A stretch of 64,000 bases of DNA, from the NCBI RefSeq assembly GCF_900636825.1, contig NZ_LR134318.1, forward strand, positions 3,567,501 through 3,631,500. Direction: 5' to 3'. This document shows positions 8,936-17,987 of the stretch, piece by piece. Every line of letters begins with the position of its first letter. Positions within the stretch are counted from its first letter, which is position 1. The notes beneath the pieces are model-generated. The model did no database searches. It was given only the letters and a program-made list of their open reading frames with translations, and had not been told where the DNA came from. A program made the translations under genes and the position numbers. The DNA is from Pseudomonas fluorescens (GTDB lineage: Bacteria; Pseudomonadota; Gammaproteobacteria; Pseudomonadales; Pseudomonadaceae).

Positions 8936-9034
8936 GTACCGCTTCGCCTGGTCCGAAAATTCTCAATGGTTGACCGCAGGGGGTGCGCTTTCTAGAATCG
9001 CCCGACATTTTTGCCCGGAACTTACTTCCAGCCA

Positions 9035-10498
9035 ATGTCGTCATCCATACGTAAGTCCGTCAATTCAGATGCATTCACCCGCCTGGCGCAAGCCATCGCG
9101 GTGGCTGTGTCCGCCACCCTGGCGGGCTGTTCCAGCCATGCTCCGCAGACTGAAGCGACGCACACGCCGAACATTGCTGCGCGAGCCAAGCAGAAGCCGA
9201 TCTGGCTGACCGAGAAGCCCACGCCCGTGGCGCCCCAGGACATCTGGGAACGCATGCGCCAGGGCTTCCAGTTGCAGGAAGGTCTTGGCGTGAACCCGCG
9301 CATCGAGCAACAGCGCCTGTGGTTCGCCAGTAACCCCTCTTTCCTCGAGAATGCCGGCGAACGCGGCAGCCTCTATATTCACTACATTGTCGAACGCCTC
9401 GAAGAACGCAACATGCCGCTGGAACTGGCGCTGCTGCCGGTGATTGAAAGCGCGTACAACCCAATGGCCTATTCCCGGGCCGATGCCGTTGGCCTGTGGC
9501 AGTTCATTCCTTCTACCGGGCGTTATTTCAACCTGCGTCAGACACGCTTTTACGATGGCCGTCGCGATATCACGGCGTCGACCACCGCCGCGATGGATTA
9601 CCTGACCCGCCTGCACGACATGTTCAACGGCGACTGGCTGCTGGCCCTGGCGGCGTACAACGCCGGCGAAGGTACGGTCAGCCGCGCCATCGAGCGCAAT
9701 GAAAAGCTCGGCTTGCCGACTGACTACTGGAACCTGCCGCTGCCGGCGGAAACCCAGGCGTACGTGCCGAAACTGTTGGCACTGTCGCAAGTAGTGCTGG
9801 CGCCGGAAGCGTATGGCGTGAACCTCAATCCGATCGCCAACGAGCCGTACTTTCAGGTCGTCGAAATCAACCAGCGCATGGACCTGTCGAAGGTCGCTGC
9901 GGTGGCCAACATCGATGAAGACGAACTGTTCCAGCTCAACCCGGCATTCAAGCAGCGCACCACCATCGACGGCCCGCAACACTTGCTGGTGCCGACATCG
10001 AAAGCGCAGTTGCTGACGGCCAGCCTGCAGACCATGCGTCCTGACGAACTGATCAGCCCGCGCTCGCTGAAACCGGTGTTCGAGGGTGCCGATCCTTCCG
10101 AAGTGGCGCAGCTCAAGCGCGCCTATCGAGTGAAGCGTGGCGATAACCTCGGTTCCATCGCCAAGGCCAACAAGGTCGAAGTGAAGGATCTGCAACGCTG
10201 GAACAAGTTGACCGGCAAGAACCTCAAGGTTGGTCAGACCCTGGTGATGCAAGACAACACCAAGCGTGCCCCGGCGCGCAAATCGGGCCGGGTCAATACC
10301 GTCATCGCCGCCAACAGCAAAACCAAAGGCAAGGACGACAGCCAGCAGCAGACCCAGTACAAGGTCAAACGCGGCGACACGCTATATGTGGTGGCCAAGC
10401 GTTTCAATGTGCAGATGCAGCATCTCAAGCGCTGGAATCCGGGTGCGGGCAAGGCATTGAAGCCGGGGCAAATGCTCACGGTTTATCAGCCGCACTGA
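9035..10498 (+). CDS. mltD: Membrane-bound lytic murein transglycosylase D
   Basis: 487 residues from ATGTCGTCATCC; an in-frame TTG 24 bases upstream is possible. It has a lipoprotein signal with lipobox LAGC (Cys32), so it is an outer-membrane lipoprotein facing the periplasm. The SLT domain follows: LALLPVIESAYNPMAYSRADAVGLWQF holds the catalytic Glu in IESAYNP, and AAYNAGEGTVSRA is the second conserved block. Two LysM peptidoglycan-binding repeats close the protein, YRVKRGDNLGSIAKANKVEV and YKVKRGDTLYVVAKRFNVQM. It cleaves the MurNAc-GlcNAc bond, making 1,6-anhydromuropeptides during wall turnover. Confidence 0.96.
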   Translation: MSSSIRKSVNSDAFTRLAQAIAVAVSATLAGCSSHAPQTEATHTPNIAARAKQKPIWLTEKPTPVAPQDIWERMRQGFQLQEGLGVNPRIEQQRLWFASNPSFLENAGERGSLYIHYIVERLEERNMPLELALLPVIESAYNPMAYSRADAVGLWQFIPSTGRYFNLRQTRFYDGRRDITASTTAAMDYLTRLHDMFNGDWLLALAAYNAGEGTVSRAIERNEKLGLPTDYWNLPLPAETQAYVPKLLALSQVVLAPEAYGVNLNPIANEPYFQVVEINQRMDLSKVAAVANIDEDELFQLNPAFKQRTTIDGPQHLLVPTSKAQLLTASLQTMRPDELISPRSLKPVFEGADPSEVAQLKRAYRVKRGDNLGSIAKANKVEVKDLQRWNKLTGKNLKVGQTLVMQDNTKRAPARKSGRVNTVIAANSKTKGKDDSQQQTQYKVKRGDTLYVVAKRFNVQMQHLKRWNPGAGKALKPGQMLTVYQPH

Positions 10499-10503
10499 CA
10501 GAA

Positions 10504-10532
10504 GAGCCCCTGAATATTCAGGGGCTTTTTTT
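10504..10532 (+). terminator. Rho-independent terminator of mltD
   Basis: The self-complementary AGCCCCTGAATATTCAGGGG stem is followed by CT and a run of seven T, six bases after the mltD stop codon. It is a textbook intrinsic terminator. Confidence 0.92.
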
Positions 10533-10561
10533 GGTTCGGATTTTGTGGCGTGCTTTAGATC

Positions 10562-10819
10562 GATCCCCCTCACCCCAGCCCTCTCCCCCAAGGGGGCGAG
10601 AGGAAAGGGAGCCGATCGCAGGCTTTTCAAAATCTGAGTTCGCCTCGGTATCGCATGTCGGTGCAATTCGCCGAAACACCGCAATCAGTCCCCTCTCCCT
10701 CCGGGAGAGGGCTAGGGTGAGGGGCTGTTCAAAATCTGGGTTCAACTCGGTATCGCACGTCGGTGCAATTCGCCGAAACACCGCAATCAGTACCCTCTCC
10801 CCCAGGGAGAGGGCTAGGG
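10562..10819. repeat. Intergenic repeat block with palindromes and two 102-base direct repeats
   Basis: An inverted motif CCCTCACCCCAGCCCTCTCC opens the block. Two direct copies then start at 10626 and 10728 (spacing 102), both beginning TTCAAAATCTG and both containing GTCGGTGCAATTCGCCGAAA, then a CCCTCTCCC...GGGAGAGGGCTAGGGTG palindrome. The second copy is cut at its right end by the insertion sequence; its continuation (GTGAGGGGCTC) is found on the far side at about 12102. No gene is supported in this stretch. Confidence 0.85.
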
Positions 10820-12102
10820 TGGGTAAAAACCGGATACATCCTTTACGTTTGAGACCGGGGACATGGTTTACAGGTATCAATCGTGGTCAGGAGGTGCTGA
10901 CCATGCCCTGGAAACAAGAGTCCCCAATGGATCAACGAGTAAAGTTAATCAGCGATTGGCTTAGCGGCAGCTACACCAAAAGCCAGTTAAGCCGGCGGTA
11001 TGGTGTCAGCCGCCCTACCATCGACAAGTGGTTGGACCGATACGCAGCGTTGGGCGTTGATGGTTTGAAAGAGCAGTCGCGCAAGCCGCTGAACTGCCCT
11101 CATCAAACTTCCGACGAAATCATTGCCAAGTTGTTTGCCAAGAAAAACGAACATCCCGATCGAGGGCCCAAACAGATCATCGATCGCCTGCGCGTTTCCG
11201 ATCCGCATATCCAGTGGCCGGCGGCGAGTACTGCCGGAGAGTGGTTGAAGAAAGCTGGTTTGGTCATGGCGCGACGACCTTATCCCCCACGTCCCCGTGC
11301 GCCAACGCATTTGCGTCCGGTCGACGCGCCCAATCAGACCTGGTGTGCTGATTACAAAGGGCAGTTCAAAATGCAGGACGGTAACTGGTGCTACCCGCTT
11401 ACCATTACCGATCAGATGAGCCGCTTTTTATTCGTCTGTCGAGCTTTGCCCAGTACGCATGGCGCGCCGACGCGGGAAGGCTTCGAGTGGGCTTTTCGAG
11501 AATATGGGCTGCCGGATGTGATCCGCACTGACAATGGCGCTCCTTTCGCCTCGACAGGACTGGCGCGACTTTCGAAGTTATCAGTTTGGTTCATCAGGCT
11601 TGGAATCCATGTCGAAACGATTACGCCTGGCCGTCCCGACCAAAATGGTCGACATGAACGGATGCATCGAACGCTAAAGGCAGCGGTGCCACCTGCGGAA
11701 AACCTTGTGCGCCAGCAGCTGGCTTTTCAGGATTTCATCCAAGACTTCAACCACCACCGACCCCACACCGCGCTGGGCATGAAACCGCCAGCTTCGGTCT
11801 ATAGCCCGTCGGAACGTGCTTATCCCGGTCACTTGCCTGCCCTTGAATACGGCTCTGATGTTGAAGTACGCAAGGTTCGGTCAAATGGTGAAATCAAATG
11901 GAAAGGACAGCTGATTTTTCTCGGAGAGGCTTTGATTGGAGAGGACATCGCGTTGAAGGAAGTGGCAGATGATGCTTGGGAGCTGTACCTTTGCAGCCAC
12001 TGTTTAGGCAGGCTTGAACACGGCGCTAAACGCGTAGCAAGCCTGTAAAGGTGTAAACGATGTCCCCGGTCTAATTTGTAAAGGATGTACCGGTCTCTAC
12101 AG
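10820..12102 (+). mobile_element. IS481-family insertion sequence
   Basis: The element carries one transposase gene and inverted ends. Each end holds two related subterminal motifs. On the left they are ACCGGATACATCCTTTAC (10829-10846) and ACCGGGGACATGGTTTAC (10854-10871). On the right their reverse complements are at 12078-12094 and 12052-12070. The sequence GTG flanks both sides, which may be a short target duplication, but exact ends are uncertain by a few bases. The target was the right end of a 102-base intergenic repeat between mltD and the peptide transporter genes, so no coding sequence was broken. Confidence 0.88.
10903..12048 (+). CDS. IS481-family transposase
   Basis: 381 residues from ATGCCCTGGAAACAAGAG, with the strong site AGGAGGT-like TCAGGAGGTGCTGACC just upstream. 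The N-terminus has a helix-turn-helix of the homeodomain-like type (SQLSRRYGVSRPTIDKWLDR), then a linker, then an rve integrase core with the DDE triad in WCADYKGQF (D), VIRTDNGAPF (D) and RPDQNGRHERMHR (E). The C-terminus (HRPHTALGMKPPASVYSPS) is the usual tail of this family. The frame is intact, so the element may be active. An in-frame ORF reaches much further upstream into the repeat block, but that extension has no coding support. Confidence 0.95.
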   Translation: MPWKQESPMDQRVKLISDWLSGSYTKSQLSRRYGVSRPTIDKWLDRYAALGVDGLKEQSRKPLNCPHQTSDEIIAKLFAKKNEHPDRGPKQIIDRLRVSDPHIQWPAASTAGEWLKKAGLVMARRPYPPRPRAPTHLRPVDAPNQTWCADYKGQFKMQDGNWCYPLTITDQMSRFLFVCRALPSTHGAPTREGFEWAFREYGLPDVIRTDNGAPFASTGLARLSKLSVWFIRLGIHVETITPGRPDQNGRHERMHRTLKAAVPPAENLVRQQLAFQDFIQDFNHHRPHTALGMKPPASVYSPSERAYPGHLPALEYGSDVEVRKVRSNGEIKWKGQLIFLGEALIGEDIALKEVADDAWELYLCSHCLGRLEHGAKRVASL

Positions 12103-12216
12103 TGAGGGGCTCTTTGCGCAAGCGATTAACCCCGCATTAACCCGCTATCTTTTTCCTGTCCAGACAAGCTGTTACTGTACGGCCCACAAAGCCCAAGCCG
12201 CTGGATCGGATCTGAC

Positions 12217-14049
12217 TTGAAGCGTGCCCTCCTCCTGCTCCTGATCAGCCTGGCCTTGAGCTCAACCGCAAGCGCGACGATTACCGAAAGTCATGGTTAT
12301 GCGCAGTTCGGCACGCTCAAGTACCCGGCCAGATTTACCCACTTCGACTGGGTCAACCCGCAAGCGCCCAAGGGCGGAACGTTGCGGGTGATGGCGTTCG
12401 GCACCTTCGATACGGTCAATCCTTACACCTTCAAAGGCACCAGCCCGGTCACCACTGCTAATTTCCTTCAGTACGGTATCAACGAGCTCAACGAGCCGCT
12501 GATGGTCGGCACCGGCCAGTATTCACCATCCGGCGACGAACCCGCCTCAAGCTACGGCCTGATCGCACAGTCGGTCGAGTACAGCGAAGATCGCAGCTGG
12601 GTGGTGTTCAATTTGCGCCCTGAAGCGCGCTTTCACGATGGGACGCCGATCACCGCCTACGACGTGGCGTTCTCCTATCGCCTGTTGCTCAAGGAAGGTC
12701 ATCCGCTGTACCGCACCGCCCTGCAAGAAGTGCTGCGGGTCGACATTCTCAACAAACAGCGCATTCGCTTCGTCCTCAAACGCTCGGGCAATCCGCTGCT
12801 GATTCTGCGCCTCGGCGAATTGCCGGTCCTGCCGCAGCATTACTGGAAAGATCGCGACTTCAAAGCCACCACTTTCGAACCGCCGCTGGGCAGCGGGCCG
12901 TATCGCATCACCTCGGTAACGCCGGGGCGCCAGTTGATCTTCGAACGGGTCAAGGATTATTGGGGCAGAGACTTGCCGGTGAATCGCGGCAAGTACAACT
13001 TCGATCGCATGGAAGTCGAGTTCTACCGCGACAGCGACGTCGCGTTCGAAGCCTTCAAGGCCGGCGAGTTCGACATCTACATCGAGCACCAGGCGAAGAA
13101 CTGGGTCAACGGCTACAACTTCCCCGCCGTGCGCCGTGGCGAGGTGATCAAGGCGCAGATCCCGCATCACATCCCGACGCAGAGTCAGGGCCTGTTCATG
13201 AACACCCGCCGGGCAACCTTCGCCGACGTGAAAACCCGCGAAGCGCTGGGCCTGATGTTCGATTTCGAGTGGACCAACCGGGCGCTGTTCAGCAACGCCT
13301 ACAAGCGCACCACCAGCTATTACCCCAACAGTGAATTCAGCGCCAGCGGCCTGCCGGTCGGGCATGAATGGCTGATGCTCAAACCGTACAAGGATCAACT
13401 GCCGGCCAGGCTATTCACCGAGCCGTTCACCTTGCCGCAAACCGATGGGCGCGGCATCCCCCGCGAAACCATGCGCAAGGCGTTGGCACTGCTCGCCGAG
13501 GCGGGCTGGAAGCTCCATGGCCAGCGCCTGCAGAACGCCAGCGGCCAACCGCTGCGCTTCGAACTGCTGCTGGTCAATCCGAGCCTGGAGCGCCTCTATC
13601 AGCCCTACATCGAGAACCTCAACAGCATCGGCATCGACGCGCGCCTGCGCACCGTAGATCGCGCCCAGTACAAACAGCGGCTCGATCAATTCGATTTCGA
13701 CATGATCTCGATGACGCTGGGCCAGACCCTCAGCCCCGGCCTGGAGCAGTGGCAGTATTTCCACTCCAGCCAAGTGAACGTCAAGGGCAGCAAGAATTAC
13801 GCGGGCATCGCCAACCCGGTGGTCGATCATCTGCTTGAACAACTGCTCGCCGCGCGCACCCGCGATGAACAGGTCGCTGCCGGCAAGGCGCTCGACCGTG
13901 TGCTGCTCTGGCAGCATTACAGCATTCCCAACTGGTACCTCAATTATCACCGTCTGGCCTACCGCAACCGGTTGGCCTTTGTCACCACGCCGCCCTACAC
14001 ACTGGGCCTGAGCGCGTGGTGGCTGAAGTCTTCGGAGAAAGATCAATGA
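12217..14049 (+). CDS. yejA: YejA-like extracellular solute-binding protein of a peptide ABC importer (copy 1)
   Basis: 610 residues from a TTG start (TTGAAGCGTGCCCTCC); no better ATG gives the signal peptide. Residues 1-23 form a Sec signal peptide (LLLLLISLALSSTASA), so the product is periplasmic. The rest is a family-5 solute-binding protein: HFDWVNPQAPKGGTLRVMAF, then FDTVNPYTFKG, RPEARFHDGTPITAYDVAFS and LGSGPYRITSVTPGRQL. It resembles E. coli YejA (about 604 residues), the binding protein for oligopeptides and microcin C. The gene overlaps the next one by ATGA, and the two are diverged paralogues. Confidence 0.92.
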   Translation: MKRALLLLLISLALSSTASATITESHGYAQFGTLKYPARFTHFDWVNPQAPKGGTLRVMAFGTFDTVNPYTFKGTSPVTTANFLQYGINELNEPLMVGTGQYSPSGDEPASSYGLIAQSVEYSEDRSWVVFNLRPEARFHDGTPITAYDVAFSYRLLLKEGHPLYRTALQEVLRVDILNKQRIRFVLKRSGNPLLILRLGELPVLPQHYWKDRDFKATTFEPPLGSGPYRITSVTPGRQLIFERVKDYWGRDLPVNRGKYNFDRMEVEFYRDSDVAFEAFKAGEFDIYIEHQAKNWVNGYNFPAVRRGEVIKAQIPHHIPTQSQGLFMNTRRATFADVKTREALGLMFDFEWTNRALFSNAYKRTTSYYPNSEFSASGLPVGHEWLMLKPYKDQLPARLFTEPFTLPQTDGRGIPRETMRKALALLAEAGWKLHGQRLQNASGQPLRFELLLVNPSLERLYQPYIENLNSIGIDARLRTVDRAQYKQRLDQFDFDMISMTLGQTLSPGLEQWQYFHSSQVNVKGSKNYAGIANPVVDHLLEQLLAARTRDEQVAAGKALDRVLLWQHYSIPNWYLNYHRLAYRNRLAFVTTPPYTLGLSAWWLKSSEKDQ

Positions 14050-15887
14050 AGCCTATCCGCGCCCTGCTCGTGCAGGCCAGCGGCTTGCTGTTCGCCGGGC
14101 TGGCCTGCGCCGCGCCGCAACACGCCGTGACCTTGTACAACGAGCCACCGAAATATCCGGCCGATTTCAAGCATTTCGATTACGTGAACCCCGATGCGCC
14201 CAAAGGCGGAGTTTTCCGTCAGGCCGGTTTTGGAGGCTTCGACAGCCTCAATCCGTTCATCAGCAAAGGCGTGCCCGCCGATGACATCGGGCAGATCTAC
14301 GACACCCTGACCAAACACAGCCTCGACGAACCCTTCACCGAATACGGCCTGATCGCCAGCAAAATCGAGAAAGCCGACGACAACAGCTGGGTGCGCTTCT
14401 ATTTGCGTCCGCAAGCACGCTTTCACGATGGCCACCCGGTGCGCGCCGACGATGTGGTGTTCAGCTTCGACACGCTGACCAAGGAAGGCTCGCCGATGTT
14501 TCGTGGCTACTACAGCGACGTTGCCGAAGTGATCGCCGAAGATCCGTTGAAAGTGCTGTTCAAGTTCAAGCACAGCAACAACCGCGAGTTACCGCTGATC
14601 CTCGGCCAGTTGCCGGTGCTGCCAAAACACTGGTGGGCTGAACGCGATTTTGCCAAGGGCAACCTGGAAATCCCCTTGGGCAGCGGCCCGTACAAAGTCG
14701 CTGAGGTGAAGGCCGGGCGCTCGGTGCGTTACGAAAGGGTCAAGGATTACTGGGGCAAAGACCTGCCGGTCAACCGTGGCTTTTACAACTTCGACACGAT
14801 GACCACCGATTACTACCGCGACAACACCGTCGCCCTTGAAGCGTTGAAGGCTGGTCAATTCGATTACTGGCTGGAGATGACTGCGAAAAACTGGGCCAAC
14901 GCCTACAACATTCCAGCGGTCACCGAGGGCCGGTTGATCAAGGAACAGATCGCCAACAGCAACCCCACGGGCATGCAAGGCTTCGTTTACAACCTGCGCC
15001 GGCCCGTGTTCCAGGACGTGCGCGTGCGGCAGGCGCTGGCCTTGTTGCTGGATTTCGAATGGACCAACAAGCAACTGTTCAACGGCGCGTATTCGCGCAC
15101 GCGCAGTTATTTCGAGAACTCGGAAATGGCCGCCACCGGCCTGCCCGATGCCGAGCAACGGGCGATCCTCGAGCCGTTCCGCAGCAAACTGCCGGCCCAG
15201 GTCTTCAGCGAAGCCTACGAAAACCCGAAAACCGACGCCAGCGGCATGATCCGCGCCCAGCAGCGCGAGGCCTATCAATTGCTGCAAGAGGCCGGCTGGA
15301 AGATCGTCGACGACAAAATGGTCGATGCCACGGGCAAGCCGGTGGTCATCGAATTCCTCCTCGCCCAGACCGAATTCGAACGCGTGCTGCTGCCGTTCAA
15401 ACGCAATCTCAGCGACCTCGGCATCGATCTGGTCATCCGCCGTGTCGACGTCTCGCAATACATCAACCGTGTCCGCTCGCGGGATTTCGACATGATGGTC
15501 GGCAGCTTCCCGCAGTCCAACTCGCCGGGGAACGAGCAACGCGAATTCTGGATGAGCGCGGCGGCCGACAAATCCAGCAGCCGCAACAGCATGGGCCTGA
15601 AGGATCCGGTCGTTGATCAACTGGTCGAGAGCCTGATCAATGCCGACTCGCGCAAAAGTCTGGTGGCCCACGCCCGCGCGCTGGATCGTGTGCTGCAGTG
15701 GGGTTACTACGTGATTCCCAACTGGCATATCAAGACCTGGCGCGTAGCTTATTGGAATCACATTGGCCACCCGAAGGTGTCGCCCAAATACGACATCGGC
15801 ATCAACACCTGGTGGGTCAAGCCTGACGCCAAACCCGCCGTAGAAGTCGAAACCCAACTGCAAGCCGACCCTGCGGGCACGGAGTAA
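14046..15887 (+). CDS. yejA: YejA-like extracellular solute-binding protein of a peptide ABC importer (copy 2)
   Basis: 613 residues from the ATG at 14046, which overlaps the stop codon of the previous gene. A signal peptide (LLVQASGLLFAGLACA, cleavage near residue 22) is followed by the same family-5 layout: HFDYVNPDAPKGGVFRQAGF, FDSLNPFISKGVPADDIGQI, RPQARFHDGHPVRADDVVFS, then LGSGPYKVAEVKAGRSV. Sequence blocks align with copy 1 over the full length, so they arose by duplication. The binding loops differ, which suggests that the shared permease accepts two substrate sets. Downstream permease genes follow after four bases. Confidence 0.92.
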   Translation: MKPIRALLVQASGLLFAGLACAAPQHAVTLYNEPPKYPADFKHFDYVNPDAPKGGVFRQAGFGGFDSLNPFISKGVPADDIGQIYDTLTKHSLDEPFTEYGLIASKIEKADDNSWVRFYLRPQARFHDGHPVRADDVVFSFDTLTKEGSPMFRGYYSDVAEVIAEDPLKVLFKFKHSNNRELPLILGQLPVLPKHWWAERDFAKGNLEIPLGSGPYKVAEVKAGRSVRYERVKDYWGKDLPVNRGFYNFDTMTTDYYRDNTVALEALKAGQFDYWLEMTAKNWANAYNIPAVTEGRLIKEQIANSNPTGMQGFVYNLRRPVFQDVRVRQALALLLDFEWTNKQLFNGAYSRTRSYFENSEMAATGLPDAEQRAILEPFRSKLPAQVFSEAYENPKTDASGMIRAQQREAYQLLQEAGWKIVDDKMVDATGKPVVIEFLLAQTEFERVLLPFKRNLSDLGIDLVIRRVDVSQYINRVRSRDFDMMVGSFPQSNSPGNEQREFWMSAAADKSSSRNSMGLKDPVVDQLVESLINADSRKSLVAHARALDRVLQWGYYVIPNWHIKTWRVAYWNHIGHPKVSPKYDIGINTWWVKPDAKPAVEVETQLQADPAGTE

Positions 15888-15891
15888 TCAG

Positions 15892-16965
15892 ATGCTGGCG
15901 TATATTTTTCGGCGACTGCTGCTGATCATTCCAACCCTGTTCGGCATTCTGCTGATCAACTTCGTGATCATCCAGGCCGCGCCCGGCGGGCCGGTCGAGC
16001 AGATGATCGCCAAGCTCGAAGGTTTCGAAGGCGCCACCAGCCGGATCGCCGGCGGCGGCGCTGAAGTGGCGGTTGCAGGCTCGTCCTATCGCGGCGCGCA
16101 GGGGCTGGACCCGGCGCTGATCAAGGAAATCGAGCACATGTACGGGTTCGACAAATCGGCCCCGGAACGTCTGTGGATCATGGTCAAGAACTACGCGAAG
16201 CTGGATTTCGGCGACAGCTTTTTCCGCGACGCCAAGGTCATCGACCTGATCAAGGAAAAGATGCCGGTGTCGATCTCGCTGGGGCTGTGGAGCACGCTGA
16301 TCATGTACCTGGTGTCGATCCCGCTGGGGATCGCAAAGGCGACGCGGCACGGCAGTCACTTCGACGTCTGGACCAGTTCGGCGATCATCGTCGGCTACGC
16401 GATTCCGGCGTTTCTGTTCGCGATCCTGCTGATCGTGGTGTTCGCCGGCGGCAGTTATCTCGACTGGTTCCCGTTGCGCGGGCTGACCTCGAACAACTTT
16501 GATGAGCTGAGCTTCGGCGGCAAAATCCTCGATTACTTCTGGCACCTGGCATTGCCGGTGACCGCACTGGTGATCGGCAACTTCGCGACCATGACGCTGC
16601 TGACGAAAAACAGCTTCCTCGATGAAATCAACAAACAGTACGTGGTCACCGCCAAGGCCAAAGGCCTGACCCGCCATCGCGTGCTTTACGGCCACGTGTT
16701 TCGCAACGCCATGTTGCTGGTGATTGCCGGGTTCCCATCGGCATTCATCGGCATCTTCTTCACCGGCTCGTTGCTGGTCGAGGTGATCTTTTCCCTCGAC
16801 GGCCTCGGCCTGATGAGTTTCGAAGCGGCGATCAACCGTGACTATCCGGTGGTGTTCGGCACGTTGTTCATCTTCACCTTGCTTGGGCTGGTAGTGAAGC
16901 TGATCGGCGACCTCACCTATACCTTCGTCGATCCGCGCATCGACTTCGCCAGCCGGGAGCATTGA
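15892..16965 (+). CDS. yejB: Peptide ABC transporter permease YejB
   Basis: 357 residues. It starts with the membrane segment MLAYIFRRLLLIIPTLFGIL typical of DppB/OppB-type permeases, followed by the YejB-specific long periplasmic insert (QMIAKLEGFEGATSRIAGGG). About six membrane segments follow. The cytoplasmic coupling loop is EINKQYVVTAKAKGLTRHRV, the EAA motif that contacts the ATPase. The C-terminus FVDPRIDFASREH is typical of the family. The gene sits four bases behind the second binding protein and one base before yejE, so the five genes are an operon. Confidence 0.94.
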   Translation: MLAYIFRRLLLIIPTLFGILLINFVIIQAAPGGPVEQMIAKLEGFEGATSRIAGGGAEVAVAGSSYRGAQGLDPALIKEIEHMYGFDKSAPERLWIMVKNYAKLDFGDSFFRDAKVIDLIKEKMPVSISLGLWSTLIMYLVSIPLGIAKATRHGSHFDVWTSSAIIVGYAIPAFLFAILLIVVFAGGSYLDWFPLRGLTSNNFDELSFGGKILDYFWHLALPVTALVIGNFATMTLLTKNSFLDEINKQYVVTAKAKGLTRHRVLYGHVFRNAMLLVIAGFPSAFIGIFFTGSLLVEVIFSLDGLGLMSFEAAINRDYPVVFGTLFIFTLLGLVVKLIGDLTYTFVDPRIDFASREH

Positions 16966-16966
16966 G

Positions 16967-17986
16967 ATGAACCTGTCCCCTCTCAATCGCCGCCGCTTCG
17001 AACTGTTCAAGGCCAACAAGCGCGGCTGGTGGTCGCTGTGGCTGTTTCTGATCCTGTTCGGCCTGAGCCTCGGCGCCGAGCTGATCGCCAACGACAAGCC
17101 GCTGGTGGTGCATTACGACAACAATTGGTATTTCCCGGCGATCAAGCGCTACCCGGAAACCACTTTCGGTGGCGAATTCCCGCTGGAGGCCAACTACAAG
17201 AGCCCCTACATCCGCGAACTGCTCAAGGCCAAGGATGCCTGGGTGTTGTGGGCGCCGATTCCCTATAGCTACCAAAGCATCAATTACGATCTGAAAGTCC
17301 CGGCGCCGGCACCGCCCTCGGCGGACAATCTGCTCGGTACTGATGATCAGGGCCGCGATGTGTTGGCGCGGGTGATTTACGGCTTCCGTATTTCGGTACT
17401 GTTCGCGCTGACGCTGACGGTGTTGAGCTCGATCATCGGGGTGATCGCCGGTGCGCTGCAGGGTTTTTATGGCGGCTGGGTCGATCTGGCCGGGCAGCGT
17501 TTTCTGGAAATCTGGTCGGGGCTGCCGGTCCTGTATCTGCTGATCATTCTGGCCAGTTTCGTCCAGCCGAATTTCTGGTGGCTGCTGGGGATCATGCTGT
17601 TGTTCTCGTGGATGAGCCTGGTCGACGTGGTGCGCGCCGAGTTTCTGCGCGGGCGCAATCTCGAGTACGTTCGCGCGGCGCGGGCGCTGGGCATGCAGAA
17701 CGGCGCGATCATGTTCCGCCATATCCTGCCCAACGCGATGGTCTCGACCATGACCTTCATGCCGTTCATCCTCACCGGCGCCATCGGTACTCTGACCGCG
17801 CTGGACTTCCTCGGCTTCGGCTTGCCGGCCGGCAGTCCGTCGCTGGGTGAACTGGTCGCGCAAGGCAAATCCAACCTGCAAGCACCGTGGCTGGGCATGA
17901 GTGCCTTTGCCGTGCTGGCGTTGATGTTGAGTTTGCTGGTGTTTATCGGCGAGTCCGCTCGCGATGCCTTCGACCCGAGGAAGTGA
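16967..17986 (+). CDS. yejE: Peptide ABC transporter permease YejE
   Basis: 339 residues of the OppC/DppC type. The N-terminal membrane segment is followed by a large periplasmic loop (about 40-130, containing YDNNWYFPAIKRYPETTFGG) as in YejE. The conserved start of the permease core is NLLGTDDQGRDVLARVIYGF, and the EAA loop is LEYVRAARALGMQNGAIMFR. The protein ends in RDAFDPRK. The stop TGA at 17984-17986 is followed one base later by the ATG of yejF (17988), so the two are translationally linked. Confidence 0.94.
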   Translation: MNLSPLNRRRFELFKANKRGWWSLWLFLILFGLSLGAELIANDKPLVVHYDNNWYFPAIKRYPETTFGGEFPLEANYKSPYIRELLKAKDAWVLWAPIPYSYQSINYDLKVPAPAPPSADNLLGTDDQGRDVLARVIYGFRISVLFALTLTVLSSIIGVIAGALQGFYGGWVDLAGQRFLEIWSGLPVLYLLIILASFVQPNFWWLLGIMLLFSWMSLVDVVRAEFLRGRNLEYVRAARALGMQNGAIMFRHILPNAMVSTMTFMPFILTGAIGTLTALDFLGFGLPAGSPSLGELVAQGKSNLQAPWLGMSAFAVLALMLSLLVFIGESARDAFDPRK

Positions 17987-17987
17987 A

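Noticed and set aside
9065..10252. Long minus-strand ORF opposite mltD
   Set aside because: It is the reverse of a clearly coding gene, with His/Arg/Gln-rich shadow composition.
10531..10902. Longer in-frame extension of the transposase into the upstream repeat block
   Set aside because: The ATG at 10903 has a strong ribosome site, and the extra part crosses the left end of the element and reads repeat DNA with no similarity to transposases.
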